The position numbers were made by a program, and so were the translations under genes. A stretch of 64,000 bases of DNA. It comes from Tigriopus japonicus. Taxonomy: Eukaryota > Arthropoda > Copepoda > Harpacticoida > Harpacticidae. The notes beneath the pieces were generated by a model. The model saw nothing but the letters and a program-made list of their open reading frames with translations. It was not told the DNA's origin and searched no databases. The stretch covers positions 2,872,082-2,936,081 of the forward strand of contig CM021318.1 of assembly GCA_010645155.1 (NCBI GenBank), read 5' to 3'. Shown piece after piece: positions 48,614-60,900 of this stretch (position 1 is its first letter; each line of letters begins with the position of its first letter).

Positions 48614-49524
48614 AGGCCGGGCTGACTCTTAACATGGAGAAATGCACGTTTTTCAAATCCGAAATTGAATTTCTGGGTTTCAAGGTTAAGGGAGATCGAG
48701 TTTACCCTCTGCGAGCCAAGGTCGAAGCCTTGTTAGAAATGGAGGAACCAAGAAATGCGAAAGGCCTGAGACGGTTCCTTGGATTATGTGGATATTATCG
48801 TTCTTTAATACCTGATTTCGCTCTCAAGGTGGGACCCCTCACCAATCTAACGAAATCTTCGCGAAAGTTTCAATGGATGGAGGCGGAACGAAAAGCATTC
48901 AAAGATATTAAATCCATCATGGTGGGAAACATCTGCCGCGTGATCCCAGACACATCATTACCGTTCCAAGTGCGAACGGATGCCAGGTTACTGGGCATTG
49001 GAGCCGTCTTATTACAGATAAGAGATGGAAAAGAAGTCATCATTGAATGTGCATCTAAGAAATTCTCCGACGCCGAGAAAAGATACGCTGTGATTAGTCA
49101 AGAAGTCTTGGCTATTATGTTTGCGTTGAACAAGTGGAGGCATTTCCTAGTGGGTGGAAAATTTATACTTCAGACCGATCATCGTCCTCTGGTTTGGTTG
49201 AAGTCAAAAAAGGATTGTTCAGGAAAACTAGGAAGATGGTCATTGCGACTCTCTGAGTTCAGTTTCGATGTTGAACACATACCCGGCTCCAAAAATATCG
49301 ACGCAGATTGCCTTTCTCGAGGTGCAATCGAAAGGATTGAGGCCGTCGATATTAGGGAGAGCACGATCAGAGCTGAACAAGACAAAGATGCGGAACTTCG
49401 GGATTTTATGGACGGACATCCGAAGAAATTTTTCAAGAAGCCTTTGGTACTTTCAAGAAGAGGAGCGCAGCTGTCTGTACATTCCGAAGTCGATGAGAAG
49501 TTTAGTCTGGGAAGAACTCCATGA
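48614..49524 (+). pseudogene. Gypsy RT end and RNase H
   Basis: Continues RT after the insertion (MEKCTFFKSEIEFLGFKV, the RT thumb, RFLGLCGYYRSLIPDF). RNase H follows: VRTDARLLGIGAVL, the active-site region; SQEVLAIMFALNKWRHFL; QTDHRPLVWL; and the linker IPGSKNIDADCLSRG. It ends at a stop at 49522-49524, but integrase coding is already visible in the next frame from about 49440, so a frameshift lies near 49440-49470. Confidence 0.88.
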
Positions 49525-50593
49525 CAAGATGGGCCATGTGGGAGTTAAGAAAATCCTAGCTGCAGCACGGCCGAGATTTTTTTGGCCAAAGATGATCGGC
49601 TATTTCAAGTATATGGCCAATAGATGCCAGAAGTGTGCACTCTCTAAAGATTTTCTACCAGTACCCGCACCAGCTCCCATGATCGCCGTTGATGATAGTT
49701 TGGGCGCGCCGTTCGAAAAACTTGCGCTGGATGCCATGGGACCGTTCCCTGTTTCAAGCGGAAACAAGTATATTCTGGTACTGATGGACACGTTTACAAA
49801 GTGGGCAGAGGTAAAAGCTGTTCCAGTTTTGGGAGGTGCTATTCTCAAACAGTGGATGTGCGAGGATATAATTCCTCGGATGGGGGTACCCAGGCAGATT
49901 GTGATGGACCGAGGATCGGATTGCGAGAGCAAAGTTTTTGTCGACTCATTGATAGGCCTTGGGGTGGAACCAGTGTTCAATTCTCCATACCATCATCAAT
50001 CTAACCCCATTGAGAGATTCAACCGAACTCTCTTAAATATGCTCCGTGCAATGATTACGGATGATCAGTTGGAATGGTCTACGAAGCTACCTACGGCGAT
50101 ATTTGTATACAGGACAACTTTGCATGAAGCAATAGGGATGTCTCCCTTTGAGGCGTTGATGGGTTTGTCTGCCAGACTTCCCATTGACATGAAATTGCCC
50201 ACGAGGATGTATGATTCGATGGATTTCAACTCCTTTCATACTCGGTTGTTTCGAAATCATTCTGATGTTCGAACAAACCTCAAGAAAGCAGCCGAAAGGA
50301 GAAAGAAGTCGCACGATGAAAGAGAGAAAGTTCAAGACCACAAATTTCAAGTTGGTGACTATGTGTACATGCGTTGTCAGAATTATGGACGTGGTATAGC
50401 TCCAAAATTGGCTTCTCAATGGATAGGGCCATTCAAGATTACTCGTTTGGTCGGTCCGGTGAATGTTTTGATTTGATAAGGAAGACACCAAAAAGAGAAA
50501 CTCATTCATGTCAACTTACTCAAGGAAGCTTCAGTGGATTCATCGACGGAATTAGGCGAACTCCGAGGTCGCGGTCGCCCCAAGAAGCAATGA
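49450..50593 (+). pseudogene. Gypsy integrase
   Basis: Zinc-binding HHCC region (LHDKMGHVG, then NRCQKCALSK). The catalytic core has Asp in LALDAMGPF, Asp in VMDRGSDCES and Glu in NPIERFNRTL. The end is a GPY/F-like module (WIGPFKITRLVGPVNV). The main frame stops at 50474-50476; a second frame change just there leads to VNLLKEASVDSS and an AT-hook-like RGRGRPKK tail ending about 50593. No chromodomain seen. Confidence 0.88.
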
Positions 50594-50660
50594 TCTCTTT
50601 ATAATCAATTATATTTCATGTTTTCAGTTGTCGATTGTATTGTAAAGTACAGCCTTCGTT

Positions 50661-50672
50661 TACGGGTGGGAG
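50661..50672 (+). promoter_or_regulatory. Polypurine tract before the 3' LTR
   Basis: A purine-rich stretch (cgggtgggag) directly abuts the 3' LTR; the plus-strand primer position for an LTR element. Confidence 0.6.
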
Positions 50673-50773
50673 TGTAGCGGGGTTCACTGATGGCTCTTCG
50701 TGAGTAGACTAGTTTTGTTGTATTGGACGCCATTTTGATCGTGTGGACAATAGATATCTCGTAACTCGCTATA
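50673..50773 (+). repeat. 3' LTR of the Gypsy element
   Basis: 101 bp, identical to 45365-45465 by eye; followed by the CTTG duplication. Confidence 0.9.
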
Positions 50774-51284
50774 CTTGTGATAATGGTAAACAAATTTGAG
50801 AACATCAACATAGAGTTTGTAAAGCTATTTAAACGACAGTGGTTGAGCTCCACAAAGAGAGAAAATCAGATCAGGAGATTTTGAAAACTATGCAAGTTCT
50901 ACAAGAATATTGGGGCTCTAAAGAATACCCTTGATATAGTATGGGCATTAATTTCTGAATTGTGCGTGTTACACGTGCGTGGGTGGTTCCACAAATGTAT
51001 CCGATTTATATGGGCTAAATAAGACTATTTTGAAAATGTTTAACACGGCTCTTTTCCAACAGCTTTGCGTTTGTTGTGACAAATTATAAGTGCTAAATTG
51101 TTTGAAATGAACGATCTACATAACAAAACAAATGTGGTCCAAGACTTATCAGCCACCCTGTAGTTTAGACAGGACAAACTTTGAACTCAAATGTAACGAC
51201 TATATTGGTATATCTAATCGGGTTGATGCAACATTAAAATCCCAATTACCTTCGGTTAATTGTTGCCACCTGAGGCAATCTTGA

Positions 51285-51325
51285 GATGATCTTTTGCGTC
51301 TAAAAAACTAGCGTCTGTTGGTTTG
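51285..51325 (-). repeat. Fragment of the aggctagttttttagacgc foldback family
   Basis: On the minus strand: acgctagttttttagacgc then aaaagatcatctcaagat, matching one arm of the palindrome at 55336-55582. Confidence 0.6.
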
Positions 51326-51404
51326 TTGGGCTTTTTGAAAGCTTCATGTTAAAGTCACTGTCGCTAGTGTTCTGATGACGCTTCTTTCCCATGAGCTTCC
51401 GTAG

Positions 51405-51445
51405 GGACGGGCAAGTATTACAAATAAATACAAAAAAATATAGAG
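51405..51445 (+). repeat. Fragment with TAGGGACGGG end
   Basis: gtagggacgggcaagtatta resembles the left end of the hAT-like element at 33741. No matching right end found nearby. Confidence 0.4.
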
Positions 51446-51856
51446 ACTATTAGTAAACAAAGTCGCGGCCAGGACTAATGACCCGTCAAGTTTTGCTTGT
51501 TTCCCAAACTTAACATGAAATAACCAGATTGTTTAAATCTGACTTTTGAATTAGTCAGAGTTTTGGCAGGGGTTCTAAAAGTACCAAATTTCTTGATGAA
51601 ACTCTCAGCATTTCCAAACTGTGGGCAAATTTTACCATGGAGGAAATGTTTTGCTGAAGTTACATTTATTTGAAACTACTGTTTACAATATGACAAAGCC
51701 AGTCTACCTTCTGCCGCTCACATAAAAAGCTTCAGGTAAGTTTGACGACACCAGGAAGATTAATGTCGAACGTCAAATTATTGCATTTCATCAGGGCTTG
51801 ATGTGTTGCCTTCATGGGTAGTGTTAAAGCAATGTTTTGTTTTTTCATGTCATCAT

Positions 51857-51862
51857 TTTATT
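51857..51862 (-). promoter_or_regulatory. Candidate polyadenylation signal of gene C
   Basis: AATAAA on the minus strand, 129 bp past the gene C stop, in sequence similar to that behind gene A (cattttatt.att, ctttgagc). Confidence 0.5.
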
Positions 51863-51990
51863 CATTTCTTTTGAGCTGATTATTGATACATGTGATTGTA
51901 ACTACCTACATTAAACAAATCAACAACATCAAAGTTAGGTTGAAAACATGGTCATCCGTCCAATTTGAGGTAGAAATTAGTAGAAGATTA

Positions 51991-54900
51991 TTAGTTACAT
52001 GGAATCTGGACATACTCCAAACAAACGCCTGGAACAAAAATAGAGAATGGTACAACTTTAATCAATTAGTGTCTCATTTAGTACTTACCTCTGCTTGGTT
52101 GGGTATTATCACCTGCAGCGTCCTTGTCGGATATTTCGTTTGTAAAAATTTGGACTTGGAAGGGAGGCGAACAATCTGCAATTGACAAAGTGGAGAAGTT
52201 AAAAAGGTAAAAAAAGAGACTTGAAGTCGGAAATTCAGTAATAATGGACCGAAATTTTGGCTTCGGTTTAGGGAAAGAATTCAGACGTCATAAAAAATGC
52301 AGTTTGGAAAAAAATGGTCAAAAAACAATTCAAAAACTCTCTCAGATTTTTACAAAATTTCGTTGTTTACCTCTGAATGCCCTGAAGACAAATGTTTAAC
52401 TTTATTTGAGTACAACGTATTTCATGGGATTTTCGAGAAAAAAATAAGCGCAGTTGTTTTTCTTTCTTGCATAAAAGTACAAGAGATCTTAGCGCAATTA
52501 GCGTGATTGAATGCTAGGTCTAAACAAAGATGCCTCAAGCCAGTATTAATTTCAAAACACACCTTGGGTCCAATCTGTACAAAGAAAATGCAACGGAGAA
52601 TATAGTTGTTGCAAAAAACTAACATTTCAGTACAATGATTGGACCCAAGGTGTAATTCTGATGTCCCTCCTGAAGCAAAGTGGTTCCAGGCCTAAATCGT
52701 CGTGTCGAATGGGAATTTACTCACCACAAATAGGAACATGGACTCCACCTTTTGTAAAGTCATTAAACTTGTCACCACAATATCTTGAAAAAACGGTAGT
52801 GGGAACTCCAGATTGATGGCATGTGGAAGAAGAACCTTAAAGAAAGATATTTTGCTTGAGAACCATAAAATCCAAGGCATTCACGAGGTCTCTCGACCAT
52901 TTATTTTGTTAATTGTTCACTTTATTTCAACCAGAACATGGACTGAACGATAGCCAGGATAAAAAAATCTTCATCTCTTAGTAATTTTTGGAGAGGCGTG
53001 ACTTCAAATAAGGTGAGTAATTGAGAACAATACCGGGTCGGCGGCCCAAGTGTCCCTTGGGACCATCATAAGTTTTGTTGTTTTTGATAGATTTTTTCAA
53101 ATTTTCATTCAAAGAATTCCAAAGTGTTAAGGAATGGAAGTTGTGTTTTACATATTCCTGTTGAAGCCCCTGGGCATGGATGAAATCATGACATCGATGA
53201 ATTAATTGGGACAGTTGGCACAGTGCCTTGCATTTGTCCCTCAAGGAGAGAAAGGCATAATTTTGGGTTGGAATGGACTCTTTGGTATCCCAGCATGTCT
53301 GACTTTTGAGGATTTACCAAGCAAACAAATCTATGAGCCTCAATAAGATCTGAAACAGACCCTGGCTATGTACTAAAAATGCCAAAATCTACACTTGAAC
53401 CGCCGACCCTGTAGAGAGGTCAAGGTTTCCAAAACGGTTTTCCATGTTCCACAACCCTGTAAAATGACTATTATTGTCATTTTGAAAAGAAAAAAACGCC
53501 AAGGTCAGTGTGAATATGGTCGAACAAACAGCTTAGAAAAATATTATTATTTTTCTGTTAGCCTGATTGGAGTTGTTTAAGTTTCTTTTATCATTCAGTA
53601 TCTTCCTTCAAACTTTTTAGGAGTCAACCCTACCAAAATCAAATCTTTTACAGGGTGTCACATTTTTTTCTTTTAATTTTTGTAATGAATAATTCATCAT
53701 CATTTCATTGTTCTCAATGACATGGCAAGGTATCAAGTAAAACAACAAACTATTGAACCTTTTCTAAACCAAAGAGCTTAATAGCATCTTTGAAGAGTGC
53801 TCTTTTGTAATCCTGAATTTCACATTAAACCTACACTGAAAGTGTAAGCCGTTTGCAAAATAGTTCAAGCAGAAGTAAAATGCAATGTATAAAAGTGGTG
53901 AAAAAACACAGAAAAACATGCTTTGAAAAATGATGTGTTTTAAATGATATAAACGTTAAATTATTTATTGAGTTGCGTTTTTAAATTCAAATTTTGTTGA
54001 AAAACAAACAGCAAAAAAACATTTGGGTTACCCTAAATGACAAAACATTGTGAAGTACACCGAATTCGAGCACAGGTTTGTAACCAGACCTGTGTCAACT
54101 AAAATATTGCAATTACAGCTATTTACCTTGATATTAGTTGCTGTCGCTGAAATGTAATGCGACATGCACAAAGGTTGCTCAAGTGAGCGTTTTAAATCGT
54201 ACCGCTAGCGGTAAAACAAGGCCCTTGGCGGTACTGAGTTGCTTGGTCCATTTTGGCAAATTCAAGTCATTACAATTTTAGCGTGAAAACTTTTACATAT
54301 TGTATTCACAAAAAAGTATGCTCAAGAACACAAATAGAGGAAAAACAAACCTAATGATGTTCACGCCATTTCTGGTTTGGCAGGAAATTCAAAGTTGATT
54401 TGACGGAAAAATTGCCTTATGCGCCATATATTTTGGTTTCTTTGTCCATGGGGAGTGCCTTGAAAGATTTAATTTATGAAATACTTGCCTTCAATTCCAA
54501 TAAAATCGACGCTTTGACAATCACTGTCAACATGAGCCATGCTCTCATCTTTTCTTCCAAGGGTAAATCCCATTGCGTCATCATCTGGGCACACTGTATA
54601 TTGTATACAACAATATCCTAATTCTTGACGGATACATATTGCGTAGCTAGGATATGAGAAAAACGTGGGACAGTTTTATCAAATAAATACTTTTTAGCCA
54701 TCATTTCATTAACATACTTTTGATTCTCCAGGTGATTCTCGTCAGAAGGGGCATAATTGAATGTTTGAAATCGACCGTCCAAGTTGGTATGATATTGCAG
54801 GCAACCATCAGGGGGTCTAAAAATAAGAATTTATGAATAGGACGAAAAGCGAAGGCTATCTTTTAGGGTGGAAAAGCGAAAACTAGTGATTTAATCGATA

Positions 54901-57900
54901 ACCATGACGTTATCCACGTTTGTTTATGCATTCTTTTTGCAATAACTAAGAAGCTGAAAGACTAATTTTTCAACAAATTGTCAAATTCCTTGTGATTTCC
55001 TTTTTTTCACGATATTTTACTATTTCGTGATTTTTTAAGGTCTATCTTTCTTGACTTTGCCAAGGCCTTTGATAAGGTAGATCATGGTCTTTTGCTCAAT
55101 CAACTCAAAGAGTTTGGGATCCAGGGTAAGGTCCTGAATTGTATTGGTAGTTTAATGAGTGATAGGAAGCAAATGGTTAAGGTTGAAAAATCTTTTAGTT
55201 GCAGGTATCCTCAAGGTTCCATTTTACGTCCGCTCCTTTTTATCCTCCTCAGTGCTCCGCTTCAGAATTTTAGTACAAAAACCAATATTTCTTCATATGC
55301 TGATGTCACAAATTTGGTATGTAGAAGTAAGGATTTCTAGAATTTGCTGGATTGAACACCGCGACCAACATTAAGTCTATTGAGTACACAAGAAAAAAGG
55401 GGAAAACAGAGGCTAGTTTTTTAGACGCAAAAGATCGATCTCAAGATCGGACTTAGAGTACTCTAGGTCCGATCTTGAGATCGATCATTGTGTCTTAAAA
55501 ACTAGCCTCTGGGCTTTTCCTTTTTCAGTGTTGTAAGTCTACTCGATCTTGGTCGGCCGTGAGCGGTCCAGCAAATTCTAGATGCCCTTGGTAGAAGGAC
55601 TGGTCAAAATTTTGAAACTAGTTAATGCTCAAGTATTCATATGGGTGTGTCTATCCAAAATATTATCGAAATCTACTTAGTCGTTTGTCTAAGTTGATGC
55701 GACAACCCTGGGAAATCGTAAGACATGAAGCCTCCACTCAGGCGATTGGCTACATATTTTTTGTAATTTTGGTGGAACACACAACAAATTGTACTCTTAA
55801 TAATTATGAAAAATGTTTTCCAAAAATCTTGCTTCAGTGCATTTTAAGTGATATTACATATTATTTTAAGCTATGTTGACATGAGCTTGTAAACTCAAAA
55901 AAAAATATTTTCTTTCACAACATTGAAAAGCTACATGAAATCTTTTGGAATTTATTTTTTCATATAACTGTAGCGTTTTTCGGTTTTTCGGGGGTCAAAA
56001 ATGGGCCGTTCAAACCTGTAGATACCTCAGGTGTTGCTGAATGTATTTTATTCAATTTGAATTCAATTTGTAACGAAACGGTCTCTAAATATGGATTGAA
56101 TAGTTTTTCAAAAATTGTTATTTGTAATAGGTTTTTAAGTATGTCACTTTTTTCCTGTACCTAAAGTTATAGAATATAATAAAAGAAAAAAAAGTTGTTC
56201 CCCATTGAATTTTGGGTCCAAATATGCCAAGATGTCTCTGGGTATTTCGATCCAAACCTAAAAAGCCATTTGAAACACCGTTACCCATCTAGATAGAGTT
56301 ATACATGTACGAATATACCTTTGCCTAGAGCGATATAATAAAATTTTATTAAAGCACTCTACCTTTGCCAAGGTTCTTGGGTCATCATTTGGGTTTCAGA
56401 ACTTACGCTGATCGAGAACCACACTCAATCTGTGTTGCTTTGATTTCGAAAATCCTTGTTGATGCAATACCAGTAAAAGAAAAATCCAGTTTGACATTTC
56501 CTGAACATCCTCGGTCCATATCAACGTAAACTATTTTAAAGTACGAATTTAATTTGGTATTATATTATAATATAGTATTTAAAGTATTTACTCACCGTGT
56601 TGTCCCGAATTTTGCCCACAAATTTCAGGGATGGGTTCATTGGAGCTGGACTAAAATGAAAAAAGACAGTTTTGCATGTGTCCACAAACTTTTCATTTCC
56701 AAGCCAATTGTGTTTCTCATCAATTCAATCGATTTAAAATGATGACAAACCTTGAAACATTTATTTCATTTCGTATGAATGATGTTTTCTGACTTACTGT
56801 TACTTTCAAGGAATCCACACACATGCCACCCAACGTTTCCTTACTATCAGCCATCCCCAAGATTGAGAAAGTCAAAAAATCCAATCTCAAATAACAAACA
56901 TCTAAAAGAGAGAGGACAATTATTTCAGATGGTTCAATAAACTGGACCTGATGGTTAATGATAAAATCAAGGCATCACAAAAATAAGCAACAGAGGTTAA
57001 AGCAGATATACAAAAAATGGTTAAAAAATGAGTTTCAAAGGATATGAAACACTAATGTTCAAAATTTTTGATGACTACATTTAACATGAATTTAGATTTT
57101 TCTGTTGTGTTCATATTTGCGGATGGGCTACAAAGAGACATTAGTTGCTTGCCATGCTTGTTAGGTGCTGCAACATTTGACACAAATCCGGGCCAACTTT
57201 GCCAACAAAGGTGGTATTAACAGGGATTTTGATAGAGGCGACATTCTGGGCCAGTCCCGCCCATCATTTTGTAGGCCACTTTTTAAGTTGACCTGGACCA
57301 TTCTGTTGCAATCAACCATCAACAAGCTTTCTTAATTCAAGCCTTGTCACTGGGAGTCAACTTGTTTCTAGTCATATTCAAATTGGACATACTCTCTGGG
57401 TTGGTTGACGAACAAAAAGTAAGGAAAGAAGGTCCCACGTCACACAAGTGGCTCAAATAATACTAATTAAGTATAAAATATTTGTTTAAAATAATTAAAA
57501 ACGTAATACGAGGGTGGCCAAACCCAAGAACAGGTGGGCTCATCAAGTTATATAAATCCAGACTACGTACTTTCCCCGTTTTTAAATTTTAGAATCTGAT
57601 TATAAGATGAATAAAGCTACTCTATTGGCAACCGCACAACGAATGTTTACAAAAATCCGCTCGTCAGCTGTCCTCGTTTGAGGCTTGACAACAAATCTCA
57701 AAAACTGTTCCTTCTGTACTCGAGAGTTGTCTCTTGGTACTAAAATGGCTTGTATCAATCCAAAACAAGTAACTAATAATGATGATGACAGAGCAACAGT
57801 TCTACAAATGAAATACACAATAAATATTCAGGATAGATGAATCTCCATAGCTTTTCATAAAAATGATGTGGTGCCTAAAAGCCATGTAAATAACTTACAG

Positions 57901-60900
57901 AAAAAATACAAACCTAGGTACGATTGAAATGTTCAATTCATGAGGGGAAGGAGATATTTTTGGTACGTTTTAAGTTCATTACAACATATTGTGTTTTTTT
58001 CAACATATCATGGTGCTAATACTATTAGAAACTTAAACTTAATACTAAAATCACAATGTTGGTTTCACAACAACGACACAGAATGGGACGTGAAAGTGCA
58101 GTTGTTTTATTTTGTTCATATGTCTAGTGCCTTTTCCATTCACATTTTGTGAAAACTGTTTTGTCACAATGTTCTTTACGATTATTCAAAATTCGTTCTT
58201 TTTTCTCTCTGCTTTTGTCCCTAACCCACTCTATGATCAATCCTGTTTTCACATCCCGTCATTATCCAAGGATGTTTTTGCATTATTTTTTCAGCCACAG
58301 GTAAAAATGGCACATTACAAATCTCAAGTATCAAATATGTTAAGAAAACATTTCCGAAATACGTCTGAATATCCTATAAGGCTTTATATTTTGTGAGCTA
58401 GCAAATAACTTCAGATAAATTTCGTTATGTGTTGCATGCTCTTAACAGTCTTATCAGATCGAATCTCTGCTCATTAACATTATCTAAGAAAATGTATAAT
58501 TTTTGTTTCTCTTTTGATTCACACGGCCATTTAAGACATTATTGTAAGTCTCATTGGTCCTTTTTCCCTATTTCAAAAGGAAGGCTCAAATGAACGCATT
58601 TTAAGAAATCCGTCAAAATTTGGCCCAACTTTTCACCACAGCACACAAGGGGTGAGGCATGGCGTAGTGCGTACTGCGTCGGTTTGTCGTGCAGATGGCT
58701 GGGGTTCGATCCCGGCTGACTGCCACCCTCCAAACTCAGCTCTTCGGAGTCAAAATTTAGAATTTGAACCGTCTTTCAAATGCAACACACAACTTTCCAA
58801 ACTCAACTCTTCGGAGTCAAAATTTAGCATTGAACTGTCTTTCAATGCCAAATACTAGGCAAGCCCCGGTTCGATCCCGGGCTTGCCGAGTCCTAGTGAC
58901 CTGTGGTATTAAGTTACATGCAGAAGTCACGGCCCTTGACGGCTTAAATGGGCGAACCTGGGGTCATTCCCGAGGGTGAGGTAAAAATTAATGCTTGCTT
59001 GTTAGCTTGTCCAAGTGGAGCGGCAATATCCCCATATGGCGGACAGCCTCTATCAGATCGCACATATCAGACAGCTGCGAAGCTGCGTTCTGACTCCTCA
59101 ACAAACAAACAAACAAACAAACAAACAAACCACAGCACACTAATTCAACGAGCGAAGGAACATGTTTTGCTCGAAAGCCTTGTTTTGAATTTTCAAGCGC
59201 TCTCGCGCCGGCCCGCAGTCAGCTAGAGCTACTTTAACTCGTACGGGTAAGAGCAAAGATGCCCGTTTCTTCAAATAAGGTTTTCAGTTCTACAACAAAC
59301 AATTCCAAAAAATAAACCAAAATGTTGTCAAATCCAAGAAAAATTGGTTGGAGAACCATTCTTGAGTGCAGGTGTTTTTATTTATTTAATACATTACCAC
59401 AAGAGCACTTGCTGACAGTAAAGCTTTGACCATTTGTTCCACTTAATCCGGAAGGATAATTGTCATTTCGCAGATATGTGCAATTTTGAGAGGTGGTTCC
59501 ACCTGAAGATAAATAAAACACGCAACAGATCCCAAACCTGAAAGTAGTGTGAAAAAACATGTAAGGTTTAAAAAATGGCAGAAAAATGGAATTGACCAAA
59601 TCACCCCGCAGCGCAATTTCCAGAGGCACTTCCACCTCTTTGCATGCATTCATCGGCAGTGTAGCATGTGCCATTTCGATTGCCATTGGTTCCACTAAAC
59701 AGAAAAGAGTGATTAGGATAATTAAGACGAATTATTGTTAAATGAAAAAGGAAAGAGCATTTTCAAAGTATCAAACATCATTTGCTCTTCTCTAGTAAAA
59801 GCACTAACGTGGTCAATTTTTGATGTCAATGATTGATCAATGTGTTTTTTATCAAGGTCTATTCATAGAGATCTATAGAGTGGAGGTATTAGAGCAGGCT
59901 GGTCGTGGAATTTCAATGTTTGCCGCAAGGGCCGTTTATCATCAGCGACTAATTGAAACTTGCCCATATAAGTCCAATGTTCTGATGTTTATACTATGAT
60001 CTTCCACTTGCATGGGCAACTTTTATGATATTCTTTGGAAATATTTGCTTTTTCACGCAACTTATGGGCAACTTTGGCAGTATCAGCTGCAAACAAGGCA
60101 GATAAAATGACGGCAATTGCCTCTCTATACTCCTATAAGGATTTACTCACCTGCCAACAGAACTTGAGCTAGTACAAGGTCCATTGTTAAAGGTGACAAT
60201 ATTAAACAACGAAAACACTAAAATAGGAAGAGAGGTAGCTCGATTATCGTTGTATTTTTGCTTTCCAAAACAAATGGATCTCAAACTATGAATTGACACG
60301 ATATTGCAATTTGATGTTTGTGTTTTGATGACGAATGAAGTCTATTTCCGATTACAAAGTTCATGTAGAAATTGACACGGAATGTTCTTGCTGTTTTGCA
60401 TTCATCAAATTCAATTCCCAAGGCAAACATGAAAGGTATTGGATCGGTTTTGGCTTTTTGTACTATTGCTGAATATCCACTTGCAGATGAAAGGAGATAT
60501 TCTTGGATGGTGTTGAGAGTCTACTTTCGTTTTACCTGCCTTCTTTCTCTTTCGTTTTTCTCCGTCTTGAAGTAATGAATGAAGTGTCCTTTTTAGAACT
60601 TAGAGTAAGTATGCCACTCAAATTTCATCTAATCATTGGAATTTCTGGGATTTGTTGTGTAGGAAATCACAATAAGCCAAAGAAAGATGTTGCTTTGCTT
60701 CTTCTTTCCTTTGCTTTATGTGTTTTTCCTGGCCATCAAGTCCGCAAAAATTTCAATGAATGCAAGAGACTTGATTGTCATTGTGGCTTTAATCAAAAAC
60801 TTACCTTCTTTCTGTGACTTCAGACCGAAAAAACGACAAAGACTCTAGAGAATTTCTCCTGAAGTTTCGACAAAAATCCTTGGTTCAGCATATCTTTTTG

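Larger units (their letters stand above)
45365..50773 (+). mobile_element. Gypsy-type LTR retrotransposon with 101-bp identical LTRs
   Basis: The two LTRs are 101 bp each and identical by eye, starting TGTAGCGGGG and ending CTCGCTATA. The 4-bp duplication CTTG is at 45361-45364 and 50774-50777. The order protease, RT, RNase H, integrase marks a Gypsy (Ty3) type. The element spans 5409 bp, of which 1165 bp are a later insertion at 47449-48613. It has no envelope frame. Identical LTRs imply a recent insertion, yet the coding region has an in-frame stop, at least one frameshift and the insertion. Confidence 0.92.
45178..51080. mobile_element. Foldback element split by the Gypsy insertion
   Basis: Sequence left of the Gypsy element (45178-45280: ctgttggaaaagagctttg, gcacatttgtggaaccat) returns inverted to its right (about 50975-51080: gggtggttccacaaatgta, cggctcttttccaacagc). 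With the Gypsy element and one duplication removed, the two halves make one element of about 500 bp. This is the outermost layer of the nest. Ends and target duplication are not resolved. Confidence 0.7.

Noticed and set aside
49440..49524. Programmed frameshift between RNase H and integrase
   Set aside because: No slippery heptamer is evident and pol-internal shifting is not usual for Gypsy elements; an ordinary indel is the simpler explanation, though comparison with other copies is needed to be sure.
57600..57818. 72-aa minus-strand frame with a hydrophobic N-terminus resembling a signal peptide
   Set aside because: It lies in gene C intron 4, has no paralogue in gene A intron 4 that I could see, no Cys pattern and no downstream exon. 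A small peptide gene cannot be excluded, but nothing supports it.
58640..58890. tRNA gene at the B-box sites
   Set aside because: A and B boxes are present, but the sequence does not give a full cloverleaf with paired acceptor stem, and it continues into a SINE body ending in (AAAC)n.
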